A stretch of DNA of 64,000 nt. Origin: Shewanella carassii (lineage in GTDB: Bacteria; Pseudomonadota; Gammaproteobacteria; Enterobacterales; Shewanellaceae). Location: contig NZ_NGVS01000031.1 of NCBI RefSeq assembly GCF_002777975.1, forward strand, positions 563-64,562. The letters are read 5' to 3'. The notes under the pieces are model-generated. The model was not told the origin of the DNA. It saw only the letters and a list, made by a program, of their open reading frames with translations, and did no database searches. Of this stretch, positions 8,239 to 17,159 are shown in pieces. Made by a program: the position numbers and the translations under genes. Positions within the stretch are counted from its first letter, which is position 1. Each line of letters begins with the position of its first letter.

Positions 8239-8846
8239 GCTTGGACTCCCGCCTGTTTCAGCACTTGTGCCAGCTCATCGGCGTAGCGATATAACGCCTG
8301 TTGCCAGGGTGTGGCAGCGACCTTGGTGCGGCCTTGCATCCGTTGCCATAGGCCCGCCGGTGGCAGCCCCAGCTCGCGGCTGTCCAACTTGAGCCACAAT
8401 CCCAAAGGCGCCAGATGTGGGCTATGGGCATAGTGGCCGACAAACAGTTGATCATCGAGCAGCAGCAAAGGCGCGCTGGCGGCCAGCTTACTGCTGACTG
8501 CCGTCACCTGCTCGGGCCAGGAGGCGGCGAGTTGCTTGCTCCAATGCTGAGACACCCGGTATTCCTCGAGGATTTCCGCCTCGGTGGACTCTGGACGCAA
8601 CATTTTGCCAAACGCCAGCCCGGCTTCGCTTTGTAACTCTTGTGTCACTATCAATAGCTGCGACAGCTGACTGCTTTGCAGTCTTTGTCGCAGCAGCTGA
8701 TCTATCGCCCCTTCACTGAAATTGGCATAGTGGCCGGCATGCAGGGCCACTCGCCGGGCGCGGCTCAGTGCCGACTTCAGCTGTTGTTTTGGCAGCCCGG
8801 CATAGAGTCGACAACCGGGTGCCAGTACCAGGGTACGACCTTTCAC
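8235..8846 (-). CDS. hydX: HydX, protein of unknown function inside the hydrogenase maturation operon
   Basis: This gene occupies the slot between hydG and hydE known as hydX in S. oneidensis. I choose GTG 8846, which overlaps the hydG stop as GTGA and has AGAGGG upstream, giving 203 residues; an ATG at 8888 would overlap hydG by 46 bp. The protein has no Cys cluster motif, P-loop, signal peptide or membrane segment. It has His-rich spots such as LHAGHYANFSEG and FVGHYAHSPHLAP and otherwise looks helical and soluble. Four-base overlaps with both neighbours suggest stoichiometric synthesis with the maturases. Its biochemical role is unknown to me. Confidence 0.8.
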   Translation of the reverse strand: MKGRTLVLAPGCRLYAGLPKQQLKSALSRARRVALHAGHYANFSEGAIDQLLRQRLQSSQLSQLLIVTQELQSEAGLAFGKMLRPESTEAEILEEYRVSQHWSKQLAASWPEQVTAVSSKLAASAPLLLLDDQLFVGHYAHSPHLAPLGLWLKLDSRELGLPPAGLWQRMQGRTKVAATPWQQALYRYADELAQVLKQAGVQA

Positions 8847-10297
8847 AGATAGATATCCCTCTCGCCTGCATCGGTGCGCGTGAGGCAAGCCTCGATATTG
8901 CGTCTTCTGGCGGGACTGAGTTTATCCAGCTCGGCGGCTATCAAGGCTTCGCCGGCTTCACGGGTCTGCTCACTAGCGTAGTCGTTGAGGTATTCCTTGA
9001 AGGTGATCAAGGCGTTGGGTTGACAAAACTTGCCGATAAACTGCTGCTTGGCCAGGCCGATAAAGTGATCGCCGGTACGGCCCTTACGGTAACAGCCGGT
9101 GCAGAATGAGGGGATGGAATGGCTATGCTTGACCAGATCCAATACCACTTCATCCATGCTGCGGTGATCGCCCAGGCTAAATTGGGCCGCATCGTCTTCC
9201 TGATTGTAGCCACCTGGGGTGGTCCGAGAGCCGGCACTGATCTGTGAAACCCCCAGGCTCAGGAGTTCACGTCTGAGTTCGGCACTTTCGCGGGTGCTCA
9301 TAATCAGCCCTGTGTAGGGTACTGCCAGGCGGGTAATGGCCACTAGGCGTTTGAAGGTGGCGTCATCGACCGCATAGGGAGGCCGCTCCGACAGGCTGGA
9401 GCCATCGGCGGGCTCAATCCGCGGGAAGGAGATGGTATGTGGACCTACGCCACAATCCTGCTCCAGTTGCTGTACATGGGCGAGCATGGCCAGCAGTTCG
9501 AACCTGTGGTCATAGAGACCAAACAGCACGCCAATGCCCACATCGTCGATACCGGCTTCCATGGCTCTGTGCATGGCGTAGAGACGATAGAGGAAGTCCT
9601 TCTTGCGGCCCTTGAGGTGTACCTGTTCGTAGGTCGTTCTGTGGTAGCTTTCCTGAAAACATTGATAGGTGCCTATGGCGGCCGTCTTCAGCAGCTTGAA
9701 GTCTTCTGTGTCCATGGGGGCGCAGTTGACATTGATGCGGCGGATCTCACCGCCTTTGCCTTTGCGCACGCTGTACATGGTCTTGATGGAGTCGACTATG
9801 GCGCGGGCGTTATTGCGCGGGTGCTCACCGTAGACCGCCAGGATCCGTTTGTGGCCCATCTCTTCCAGGGTTTCCACTTCGGCGATCAGCTCCTGCTCGC
9901 TCAGAGTCTTGCGTGGCAGCTCATGGTTGTCGGCGCTGAAGCCGCAATAGCTGCAGGCGTTAGCGCAATAGTTGGAAACATACAGGGGAGCGAACAGTAC
10001 AATGCGATTGCCATAGATGGCATCTTTGATGCCACGGGCAACGGCAAACAGCTCTTCGTCTACAGTGGCGTCCTGGTTTTGCAGTAAAACCGCTACTTCC
10101 TCCAGAGTCAGCCCCTGCAAACGGCGGGCTTTTTCCAACACCTGACGCACGGCTTCTTTGTCGGGTTGTTGATTATTGTTGAGCAACGACCAGATGGCGT
10201 CATCATCAATAAAATTCACTGTGGGGTTATAGTCTTTGACTTGAATCGTCTCGGCATGGCCCGATACAAGCGGGTCTGATATCAAAGGGCCTGACAT
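8843..10297 (-). CDS. hydG: [FeFe] hydrogenase maturation tyrosine lyase HydG
   Basis: HydG is a radical SAM enzyme that cleaves tyrosine and supplies the CO and CN ligands of the H-cluster. The 484-residue protein has the CX3CX2C motif in CANACSYCGF (about 110-118) and, near the C-terminus, FCTGCYRKGRTGDHF, which belongs to the second (auxiliary) cluster domain required for CO/CN formation. A GGAG 8-9 bases before ATG 10297 supports the start. It heads hydGXEF, and a strong hairpin with a T-run separates it from the hydAB/cytochrome b genes upstream. Confidence 0.96.
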   Translation of the reverse strand: MSGPLISDPLVSGHAETIQVKDYNPTVNFIDDDAIWSLLNNNQQPDKEAVRQVLEKARRLQGLTLEEVAVLLQNQDATVDEELFAVARGIKDAIYGNRIVLFAPLYVSNYCANACSYCGFSADNHELPRKTLSEQELIAEVETLEEMGHKRILAVYGEHPRNNARAIVDSIKTMYSVRKGKGGEIRRINVNCAPMDTEDFKLLKTAAIGTYQCFQESYHRTTYEQVHLKGRKKDFLYRLYAMHRAMEAGIDDVGIGVLFGLYDHRFELLAMLAHVQQLEQDCGVGPHTISFPRIEPADGSSLSERPPYAVDDATFKRLVAITRLAVPYTGLIMSTRESAELRRELLSLGVSQISAGSRTTPGGYNQEDDAAQFSLGDHRSMDEVVLDLVKHSHSIPSFCTGCYRKGRTGDHFIGLAKQQFIGKFCQPNALITFKEYLNDYASEQTREAGEALIAAELDKLSPARRRNIEACLTRTDAGERDIYL

Positions 10298-10313
10298 CTG
10301 TGGCTCTCCTGTG

Positions 10314-10342
10314 AAAAAAGGAGCGCAGTCAAACTGCGCTCC
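10314..10342 (-). terminator. Intercistronic terminator between the cytochrome b gene and hydG
   Basis: A perfect 10-bp stem (10320-10329 with 10333-10342) with a 3-base loop is followed, reading the minus strand, by six T (10314-10319). It ends the hydA-hydB-cytochrome b unit and lies just before the hydG ribosome site. It may fully separate the two units or act as a partial terminator that lowers maturase expression relative to the enzyme. Confidence 0.8.
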
Positions 10343-10364
10343 CTGAATTTAAAGAAGGGGAGGG

Positions 10365-11030
10365 TTACTCGGCGTGCTTGGTAGAGACCGGAACGACCTC
10401 CTCCTGTACCCATAGTGGCGTGTATTCGGCGGCGTCGTGATAAGGCACTTTACCGTGCAGCATCATCGCCTTGAAATCGTCGAAGCGGTAAACCGCCAGG
10501 AACAGGTGAATAGGCAAAAATGCTGTCAGCAGCAGGCCACAACCCAGGTGGATCATGCCCAGCAACCAAGCGGTATCACGTGGGATTGCATAGGGAACCA
10601 GCCACAGCGCCAGACCTGTGATAATCAGTGCAGTACCGCCGAGCAGAACGCAAACCCCGAACAGTTTCTGTCCAGAGTTGTACTTGCGCATAGGAGGCAC
10701 GGCAACCTTCTTACCCAGCAAAAACTTCTGTGGGTAGCCACCGAGTACCTTGAACCAACCGACATCGTTGCCACCGAAGGTGAATACTCTGTTGGTGAAC
10801 AGCACGACACGGTCGAATGCCATCAGGGTGAAGGCCACCGCATCCAGTGACATGATGACACCGGCGACAATATGAATGTCATAGGTCAGCCCCATGGCGC
10901 TGTCGCTCAAGGGTTTAAAGAACAACAACAGCCCGGTAGCCGCCAGTGGTAGGAAGCTCAGCAGCAAGATGTAGTGGAACACCCGAACATTCAGCGGGTG
11001 CTTGAGAATGGGACGATTGTCCTGATGCAT
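10365..11030 (-). CDS. Hydrogenase-associated cytochrome b (FdhC/FdnI-like)
   Basis: The 221-residue integral membrane protein has four hydrophobic segments (about 17-37, 50-72, 120-145, 155-185) and histidines placed for two b hemes (HYILLL, DIHIVAG, IHLGCG, PIHLFLA). It resembles the gamma subunit of formate dehydrogenases, and the S. oneidensis equivalent next to hydAB is annotated that way. Its place directly after hydB suggests it links periplasmic H2 turnover to the quinone pool; that is inference. AAGGAG precedes ATG 11030. A terminator follows. Confidence 0.85.
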   Translation of the reverse strand: MHQDNRPILKHPLNVRVFHYILLLSFLPLAATGLLLFFKPLSDSAMGLTYDIHIVAGVIMSLDAVAFTLMAFDRVVLFTNRVFTFGGNDVGWFKVLGGYPQKFLLGKKVAVPPMRKYNSGQKLFGVCVLLGGTALIITGLALWLVPYAIPRDTAWLLGMIHLGCGLLLTAFLPIHLFLAVYRFDDFKAMMLHGKVPYHDAAEYTPLWVQEEVVPVSTKHAE

Positions 11031-11040
11031 AGCCGGCTCC

Positions 11041-11358
11041 TTAGGATTTCAGTTTAGTGCGATCGACAAAATGGGTGTGCAGCAACTCGTGCGACAGATG
11101 CCCCAAGGGTTCACCGCCAAATTCGCTGTAATAGCGGGCAATGGCTGGGTTGGCGTGGCTGACGCGGTACTTGGCAATGGCATCATCCAGATAAAGTGCA
11201 TCGGCACGCGCCTTGATGTATTCGTTGCGCTTTGCGATACGGCTGCTGAGCCAACCTACAGGCAACGCCAGTACGGTCAGAATGGCTGCGCCCACGGCCA
11301 TGAAGCGACGCCGTGACAGCAGAAAACCATCTTCGGTAAATTGATACTTGTCTGTCAT
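11041..11358 (-). CDS. hydB: Periplasmic [FeFe] hydrogenase small subunit HydB
   Basis: The 105-residue protein has a twin-arginine signal (SRRRFMAVGAAILTVLALP, about 16-34) followed by a short helical domain of the iron-hydrogenase small subunit family (KYRVSHANPAIARYYSEFGG). HydA has no export signal, so HydB probably carries the folded heterodimer to the periplasm through Tat. ATG 11358 is chosen because AAGGAG precedes it; the open frame runs upstream into hydA. hydA and hydB are 10 bp apart. Confidence 0.92.
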   Translation of the reverse strand: MTDKYQFTEDGFLLSRRRFMAVGAAILTVLALPVGWLSSRIAKRNEYIKARADALYLDDAIAKYRVSHANPAIARYYSEFGGEPLGHLSHELLHTHFVDRTKLKS

Positions 11359-11368
11359 GAGCAACTCC

Positions 11369-12601
11369 TTACAGTTGAGCAACCCAGGATGTTCCTGAGC
11401 CGTTGATCGGTTGACCGCCACCGTTGACGCAACCACCGGCGCAGTTCATCACTTCGATAAAGTGGTAGGGTGAAGTGCCGGCCATAATCTGATCCAGCAA
11501 TGGACGGATATTACGGCCCATGTCATGTACCACGGCGACCTTCAGTTGCACGTCTTGCTGCAGCTGTTTGTCATGAATGGTGAGTTCGGCTTCCTTGACG
11601 CCTTCCAGACCGCGTACCGGAGTCAGCTCCAGTTTGGCCAGTTCTTCGCCTGTGAGTACCTTGTGTGCGGTACGTACAGCGGCTTCCATCACGCCACCTG
11701 TGTTACCGAAAATGGTGCCAGCCCCTGTGTATTGGGAAAACAGGCTATCACCCTTGTATTCGGCCACATCGGGTAGGTTGATGTTGAGGCGCTTGAGCAG
11801 TTCGGCCATCTCGCGGGTGGTCAGTACCACATCGATATCGGCGTAAGGTGCGGCATCGTTGCCATGTTGTTGGTGGAATTGCCAGGCTGATTTGAACTCT
11901 GGACGTGATGCTTCGAGTTTTTTCGAAGTACAAGGCATAACCGCCACAGTGAAGATCTTTTCCGGAGCCATATCGTAGACTTTAGCGCCATACGTTTTGG
12001 CGACAGTACCGGCCATCTGTTGTGGCGACTTGGCGGTAGAAAGATGTGGCAACAGGTTGGGATATTCGATTTCCAGGAAGCGAACCCAGCCAGGGCAGCA
12101 GGAGGTGAATTGTGGCAGCTTGCCGGCATCGGGTTCCTGACGCAAATTGGCGTGCAGTCTGTGAATGAACTCAGAACCCTCTTCCATAATGGTCAAGTCA
12201 GCGGCGAAGTTACAGTCGAAAATTTTAAATCCCGCTTGGTGCATGGCGCCATAGAGTTTATTGGTCAGCAGTTGCCCCTTGGGCAGATTGAAGGCTTCAC
12301 CTATGGCAACCCGTACTGCTGGAGCCAGAATGCCGACCACTTCAGTGTTGGGATCCTGGAGCTTGGTTAATACTGTATCCAAGGCACTCTGGGTTTCATG
12401 AATGGCACCGAACGGACAGTTGATCAAACACTGGCCGCAGCTCAGGCAACGCTCTTCATCAATCTTATGGGGGGCACCGGATGCGCCCTCAATAGCATGA
12501 GTGGGACAAAATTGTTTACAGGCGTCACACCCTTTGCATTTGAGCGCATCTATCTGGATCAGTCCGCGGATCTCTCCTGGCTGATAGCTGGTTGCTGTCA
12601 T
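11369..12601 (-). CDS. hydA: Periplasmic [FeFe] hydrogenase large subunit HydA
   Basis: The catalytic subunit interconverts protons and H2 at the H-cluster. The 410-residue protein has an N-terminal ferredoxin domain with two 4Fe-4S motifs (CKGCDACKQFCP and CLSCGQCLINCP). The H-cluster domain has all three signatures: TSCCPGW (L1), MPCTSKK (L2) and NCAGGCVNGGG (L3). The organisation matches the two-subunit Desulfovibrio type, with the large subunit lacking the C-terminal tail that is supplied by HydB. No signal peptide is present. It is the first gene of the operon. Assignment is firm. Confidence 0.97.
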   Translation of the reverse strand: MTATSYQPGEIRGLIQIDALKCKGCDACKQFCPTHAIEGASGAPHKIDEERCLSCGQCLINCPFGAIHETQSALDTVLTKLQDPNTEVVGILAPAVRVAIGEAFNLPKGQLLTNKLYGAMHQAGFKIFDCNFAADLTIMEEGSEFIHRLHANLRQEPDAGKLPQFTSCCPGWVRFLEIEYPNLLPHLSTAKSPQQMAGTVAKTYGAKVYDMAPEKIFTVAVMPCTSKKLEASRPEFKSAWQFHQQHGNDAAPYADIDVVLTTREMAELLKRLNINLPDVAEYKGDSLFSQYTGAGTIFGNTGGVMEAAVRTAHKVLTGEELAKLELTPVRGLEGVKEAELTIHDKQLQQDVQLKVAVVHDMGRNIRPLLDQIMAGTSPYHFIEVMNCAGGCVNGGGQPINGSGTSWVAQL

Positions 12602-12684
12602 GGCAATGCGTTCCTTGTTATCTGAGAATGTTCTTATTTTCTAATTGCTTAAGTATTGTTCGTGCCCTGTGAAAGGGCGAAGGC

Positions 12685-12722
12685 ATTATAGGGAATGATG
12701 GCAAGCTATCTGTGATCCACAG
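12685..12722 (-). promoter_or_regulatory. Candidate hydA promoter with upstream palindrome
   Basis: On the minus strand a perfect TATAAT lies at 12690-12685, about 85 bp before the hydA start. No good -35 box is seen at the expected distance; instead the inverted repeat CTGTG-GAT-CACAG (12722-12710) covers that place. An activator-dependent promoter is likely for an anaerobic hydrogenase, but the palindrome has only a partial match to CRP or FNR sites. The rest of 12602-12884 is AT-rich and holds no gene. Confidence 0.4.
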
Positions 12723-12884
12723 CAAATCAACCTGGAGATTTCACAAGTTTTTATATGAAATATGATGAAATTTGCCGGTGATCCGGTGAAGTGGGACTTT
12801 TTGACTTAGTGATGTTTTTTTGATGAGTTTGAACGGCTTGAAGAGGAATAACACGGAAAATTGGTTATTTACAGCGTTCGAACG

Positions 12885-13289
12885 TTAGAAGTAGAGGTTT
12901 TCGACACTTTTGCCGTCAACCAGGATTTCGCACTTGTCGCCATTGCTGGATTTTGAGGATTGCACCGCGCTGGCAATAATGCCAAAGGCACCACCTTGGC
13001 TGCCGAGTACGGAGCCGAAGTAGCACTTGCCGTCGATCTCCATCTCTTTATAACGGCCACCCAGGTTTTGGGTTGGGGTATATGGAGGGAAGGTGCCGCG
13101 CATTATGGGATCACCGTTGACTGTCAGTTCCAGTTTCTTCTTGTCGGAAAAATAGCGTCCACCGAGCTTCAGCGTTTGGCCTTTCACTTCGACAGTTTTT
13201 TCCTGGGCTATGATGGGTTGTGGGGTTGAGCTACAGCCTGCCAGCAGTGCGCCGGTACAAGCCAGTGAGGCAAGAGTCAATTTACGCAT
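12885..13289 (-). CDS. Putative lipoprotein of unknown function
   Basis: The 134-residue protein has a lipoprotein signal peptide with the lipobox LAGC (Cys at about 19), then a Ser/Pro linker and a small, probably beta-rich domain with a conserved-looking GGRYFSDKKKLELTVNG segment. Serine at +2 predicts outer membrane sorting by the Lol rule. I recognise no named family. It stands alone between hydA and darP, all on the minus strand, with its own upstream space. Confidence 0.75.
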   Translation of the reverse strand: MRKLTLASLACTGALLAGCSSTPQPIIAQEKTVEVKGQTLKLGGRYFSDKKKLELTVNGDPIMRGTFPPYTPTQNLGGRYKEMEIDGKCYFGSVLGSQGGAFGIIASAVQSSKSSNGDKCEILVDGKSVENLYF

Positions 13290-13371
13290 TAATCCGTCCT
13301 TTATTGGATGCGATATCTATGGGGTATTACTTTTCCGTGTTATCCGCGCCGGATTATAACGTCTTGGCAAC

Positions 13372-13403
13372 AAAAAACGCCAGCATCAGGGCCGGCGTTT
13401 TTT
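13372..13403. terminator. Bidirectional terminator between darP and the lipoprotein gene
   Basis: AAAAAACGCC (13372-13381) pairs with GGCGTTTTTT (13393-13402). The A and T runs on both sides make it work on either strand; here it would end darP transcription on the minus strand. Confidence 0.75.
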
Positions 13404-13421
13404 ATGGTATGGCAGACTGAA

Positions 13422-13955
13422 TCAGCCTTCCAGTTCGCTGCGCAAATACTTGAACAGTTCGGCAGAGGACTTGGACTGAGGCCCCTTGGTCAGCTCCTTA
13501 TTGGCCTGACGCACCAGTTGCCTGAGTTTTTGCCTGTCCAGTTGCGGGTGTTCTTCCAGCAGGGATTGCACTTCGGCATCGCCACCATTGAGCAAACGGT
13601 CACGCAACTTCTCAAATACTTGAGCCTTGGCGGCTGCTTCATTGTTCTTGTTCAGCACCCGCTCTAGTGAGGTTTGAATCGCCTCAAGATCTTCGTTGCG
13701 CATCAGCTTGCCGATAAACTGCAACTGACGACGGAAGGCCTCGGTATTGGGCTTGATGTTCTTGGTTTGCATGATGGCATCAAACAGGGACTCACCCAGC
13801 TCAATTTTGGCCAACTGACTCTTGCTCAGCGCTGCCAGCTGCTTGCCCAGATCCTGAGCCTCTTCACTGTCGCGTTTGAGCGAGGTCTTGCTGATATAGT
13901 CCTCGTCCTCATCATAAGGCTGTTTAAAATGCTCTGAATCGCCAACTATTTTCAT
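13422..13955 (-). CDS. darP: Ribosome-associated protein DarP (YjgA, DUF615)
   Basis: The 177-residue protein belongs to the DUF615/YjgA family, whose E. coli member promotes late steps of 50S subunit assembly. It has the family's charged N-terminus (DEDEDYISKTSLKRDSE), the central LGESLFDAIMQTK and RRQLQFIGKLMR segments, and the C-terminal RQLVRQANKEL followed by FKYLR. It is divergent from pmbA, the usual arrangement in gammaproteobacteria. Length fits the family. Confidence 0.93.
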   Translation of the reverse strand: MKIVGDSEHFKQPYDEDEDYISKTSLKRDSEEAQDLGKQLAALSKSQLAKIELGESLFDAIMQTKNIKPNTEAFRRQLQFIGKLMRNEDLEAIQTSLERVLNKNNEAAAKAQVFEKLRDRLLNGGDAEVQSLLEEHPQLDRQKLRQLVRQANKELTKGPQSKSSAELFKYLRSELEG

Positions 13956-14103
13956 AAAGTCTTTCCTCTGATACTGGCGCTGATTGTAGCATCCCCCTTG
14001 GCGCTTCGTCTTCTACGGCAGCAAAATTGATCTGTCGTGGTTATGTGAATAAAGCCGGCTTTTGTTATGCTAGGGGCAGTTTAGCCAATTCAAGAGTAAA
14101 CCT

Positions 14104-15447
14104 GTGTCTGCAAATTTTATTGATAGTGAACTGAGTGCGTTGAAAGACGCGGTGGCAATGGCGCTGGAGTATGCCAATAGCCTGGGCTCCAGTGCTGCCG
14201 AGGTGGCCATCAGCAAGCAACAGGGTCTGAGTGTTTCCACTCGCCTCAAGGAGGTGGAAACCGTCGAATTCAACAAGGATGGCGCGCTGGGGATCACCCT
14301 GTATCGCGATGGACACAAGGGCAGCTCTTCTACCTCGGATCTGTCGCCGGAGGCGATTCGCCAGGCGGTTAAGGCCGCCGATGGTATCGCCCGCTATACC
14401 AGTGAAGATCCTGCCAGCGGTTTGGCCGACTCTGAGTTGATGGCGAAAGATTTTCCCGATCTGGATCTCTATCATCCCCGTCACACCAGCCCGGAAGAGT
14501 TGGCCGAGTTGGCGATTCGCGCCGAAACCGCAGCGCTGGACAGAGATCCGAGGATCAAGAATTCGGATGGTGCCAGTGCCAACGCCCACAACAGCGTCAA
14601 GGTCTATGGCAACAGCCATGGTTTCCTGCAGGGCTACTGCAGCTCGCGCTATAGCCTGAGTTGTGTGGTGATTGGCGCCGAAGAAAATGGCGATATGCAG
14701 CGCGACTATGACTATGGTATCAACCGCCGCTTCGAAGACTTGTTGAGCCCGGAGCAAGTGGGGATTAAGGCTGCCGATAAGACGGTTGCCCGTCTCGGTG
14801 CCCGCAAACTGGCAACCGGCAAACTGCCTGTGTTGTTTGCGCCAGAAGTGGCCACAGGTCTGGTGGGGCATCTGGTCAGCGCCATCAGTGGCTCAAGCCT
14901 GTATCGCAAGTCCAGCTTCCTGCAGGATGCTATCCACACCCGGATTTTCCCCGAATGGTTCAGCATTGCCGAGCAGCCGCATCTCAAAGGCGCTCTGGCC
15001 AGTGCCAACTATGACAGCGAAGGGGTTGCGACCCGTGAGCGGGACATAGTCCGTGACGGCACACTGGAGAGTTACCTGCTGACCAGTTACTCGGCGCGCA
15101 AGCTGGGACTGGTCAATACCGGCCATGCCGGCGGCATCTACAACTGGATGCTGGCCGATACCGGCCACAGTTTTGATGAATTGGTGCGTTCCATGAGCCG
15201 CGGGCTCATAGTCACAGAGGTGATGGGTCAGGGCGTGAATATGGTTACCGGCGACTATTCCCGCGGCGCCGCCGGCTTCTATGTCGAGAATGGCGAAATC
15301 CAGTTCCCGGTCGAGGAGATCACCATAGCCGGTAACCTGAAGCAGATGTACCGTTCCATGCAGGCGGTTTCCAGCGACAGAGATCTGCGCTCCAGCATCC
15401 GTACCGGGGCAATATTGCTCGATGAGATGAAGATAGCCGGTAACTGA
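14104..15447 (+). CDS. pmbA: Metalloprotease-related protein PmbA (TldE)
   Basis: PmbA pairs with TldD to form a cytosolic protease that matures microcin B17 and removes unfolded CcdA; PmbA itself lacks the zinc site. The 447-residue protein has the family's N-terminal [17 protein letters not shown] region, [13 protein letters not shown], and a C-terminal half with [19 protein letters not shown] and [13 protein letters not shown]. It starts at GTG 14104. tldD is not in this window. A strong terminator follows. Confidence 0.95.
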   Translation: MSANFIDSELSALKDAVAMALEYANSLGSSAAEVAISKQQGLSVSTRLKEVETVEFNKDGALGITLYRDGHKGSSSTSDLSPEAIRQAVKAADGIARYTSEDPASGLADSELMAKDFPDLDLYHPRHTSPEELAELAIRAETAALDRDPRIKNSDGASANAHNSVKVYGNSHGFLQGYCSSRYSLSCVVIGAEENGDMQRDYDYGINRRFEDLLSPEQVGIKAADKTVARLGARKLATGKLPVLFAPEVATGLVGHLVSAISGSSLYRKSSFLQDAIHTRIFPEWFSIAEQPHLKGALASANYDSEGVATRERDIVRDGTLESYLLTSYSARKLGLVNTGHAGGIYNWMLADTGHSFDELVRSMSRGLIVTEVMGQGVNMVTGDYSRGAAGFYVENGEIQFPVEEITIAGNLKQMYRSMQAVSSDRDLRSSIRTGAILLDEMKIAGN

Positions 15448-15466
15448 GCCGGTTTATCATGATCTG

Positions 15467-15494
15467 AAGCCCGCCACTCAGGCGGGCTTTTTTA
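15467..15494 (+). terminator. Terminator after pmbA
   Basis: AAGCCCGCC-(actca)-GGCGGGCTT is followed by a T-run ending near 15493, a textbook intrinsic terminator 20 bp after the pmbA stop. Confidence 0.85.
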
Positions 15495-15529
15495 GGGGCT
15501 CTTGATGGAATCAAGCTCTCTGCGGGACC

Positions 15530-15877
15530 TTACAGGGGACGATAGGCGCTTTCGCTCGGGTCTGTGCTCTCAAAAGCGCTCTGCCGCCTTGGGCTGAGCT
15601 CTTTTAAGTTATTGCAGATACTGTGGGCTCTGTGCTCGTCTCCTTGATGCAAGATGGTGAACATATATTGCAGTGCCATGGCATTGAGATAGTCCGGGTG
15701 AACCGGCGGGAAGATATCGGCATCGATTTTAGCCCGCTGTAGGCGTTTGTTTATCGCTTGTAGACGGCTGCGCAGCACCTGCTCTAACGCGGTTTTCAAG
15801 TGCTGCTCTTCTTCGGCCATCAAGTTCATGGCCGAGTTCAATTGTGCCTGAGGGGCCAATGGTTTGCGGGAAAACAT
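15530..15877 (-). CDS. Hypothetical protein
   Basis: The 115-residue frame starts at ATG 15877, which has GGAGAG seven bases upstream; a TTG at 15898 is in frame but has no such site. The protein is helical and soluble, with an Asp/Pro-containing IFPPVHPDYLNAMALQYMF segment and HQGDEHRAHSICNNL. I recognise no family and see no export signal. Its neighbours (pmbA, a solute-binding protein) give no functional clue. Confidence 0.6.
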   Translation of the reverse strand: MFSRKPLAPQAQLNSAMNLMAEEEQHLKTALEQVLRSRLQAINKRLQRAKIDADIFPPVHPDYLNAMALQYMFTILHQGDEHRAHSICNNLKELSPRRQSAFESTDPSESAYRPL

Positions 15878-15979
15878 CTGATAACTCTCCGGACTCAAAG
15901 CCGCATGGTAACGCCAGTATGCTGGACTCAGGCTGAACTTCGAGTACCTCAGCCTGAGTTATTGACGGCAAGATCATTA

Positions 15980-16840
15980 TTATCCGTGGGAGTGAGGCAT
16001 CTTGGTCGACCCCTGGCTCAGCTGCATATGGTGTTGCAAGAGCCGCTCGGTCTCACCACTGCTGGCCATGTTCTGCAGTGCTTGTTGTAACGCATAGGCG
16101 ATGCTGCCCGGTCGCAATTCTTTAGGGTTGTTGTCGATGGAGAGTGGCTCGTCGGCAACATAGTCTGGGTTGACACGGGCATTGAAATAACGACTCTTGC
16201 GTGAGAATCCCAGGTGTCCCTGACGCGGGAGTTCGCAGCAGTCTGGATGTAGTTTCAGCCCGCGCTGTGGATGGCTTTCCAGCCAATATTTCAGACTGGA
16301 CTCATCATAAATATAGAAATCGCCCTGATGCTGTTTGAGAAAGGCTATCGCCGAGTCTGTGCCCATATCAGGTGGGGTTCGCGTTATCAGTTGATCCGGC
16401 AGCCCCCCGAGTTGATAACTGCCGGGAGAGATCAGCAGCACCAGCTGCTTGTCTACCAGTTGCTGCAGCGAAGTGATATCACTCAGGTCATCGCGACTGA
16501 CGCCGATATAGCGTTCAGATAGACCGTTGGCAATGAAATAGGCATAACGGTTGCGTTCCTGGGAGAAGGCCAGTCCGGGATAGAAGTCGATATTACCCTT
16601 GGCGATTTCCCGAAGGATGCGCTTTTTAGGCGCGCGTATAATCTTGAGACTGCAGCCTATTCTGGCTGCCGCCTCTTGATAGAGGCCGAGATAGAGGCCG
16701 CTGTTATCCGGGGCCTGAGCAATAAAGGGGGGCCGGGCATTGGTGCGATAGCCCATGGTTAGCTCACAGGTTTTGGCGGCAAGCGCTTGTGATGAACAAA
16801 CGATAGCCAGCAGTGCCAGACAACAGAACTTGATTGTCAC
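15980..16840 (-). CDS. Extracellular solute-binding protein family 3 (orphan)
   Basis: The 286-residue periplasmic protein has a signal peptide (VTIKFCCLALLAIVCSSQALA) and the SBP_bac_3 layout: MGYRTNARPPF near the start of lobe 1, GLYQEAAARIGC, and later DSAIAFLKQHQGDFYIYDES across the lobe hinge. GTG 16840 is preceded by GGGAGG, which decides the start, although the frame is open about 200 codons further upstream. No transporter genes are adjacent, so it may serve signalling or an unlinked permease. Such orphan family 3 proteins are common in Shewanella. The ligand is unknown. Confidence 0.8.
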   Translation of the reverse strand: MTIKFCCLALLAIVCSSQALAAKTCELTMGYRTNARPPFIAQAPDNSGLYLGLYQEAAARIGCSLKIIRAPKKRILREIAKGNIDFYPGLAFSQERNRYAYFIANGLSERYIGVSRDDLSDITSLQQLVDKQLVLLISPGSYQLGGLPDQLITRTPPDMGTDSAIAFLKQHQGDFYIYDESSLKYWLESHPQRGLKLHPDCCELPRQGHLGFSRKSRYFNARVNPDYVADEPLSIDNNPKELRPGSIAYALQQALQNMASSGETERLLQHHMQLSQGSTKMPHSHG

Positions 16841-17159
16841 AGAACAAAACCTCCCGGATTGACTGAAACAGACTGAGTCTCGAGTGCTTTTAATAACATG
16901 ATTAATATGCCGTTCGACATTGTACTTTGGGCTATAGTATTTCGCATGATTATTGACCGGCTTGGCCTGTTTGTATACAGAGTCAGTCACAGGATCTATG
17001 CTGCCGCTCGCGAATGTCCGGCCCAAGTTTTTGGCCGAGCAAAATTTTTTTGCGACAGGGAAGAAGGAGTTGGTGTTGTGGATAAAAGGGAGTAGTATTT
17101 GTGCGATTTTTGTCCGGCATGGCCGGGCAAGTCTCATCCAATTGAAATAAGGAGCCGAT
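16841..17159. other. Divergent intergenic region, solute-binding protein / arfA
   Basis: The 319 bp between two divergent genes hold no convincing open frame. A GAAATAAGGAG (about 17144-17154) is the arfA ribosome site. A small inverted repeat (CCGGCATGGCCGG, 17112-17124) is seen. Promoters for both directions must lie here but were not resolved. Confidence 0.5.
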
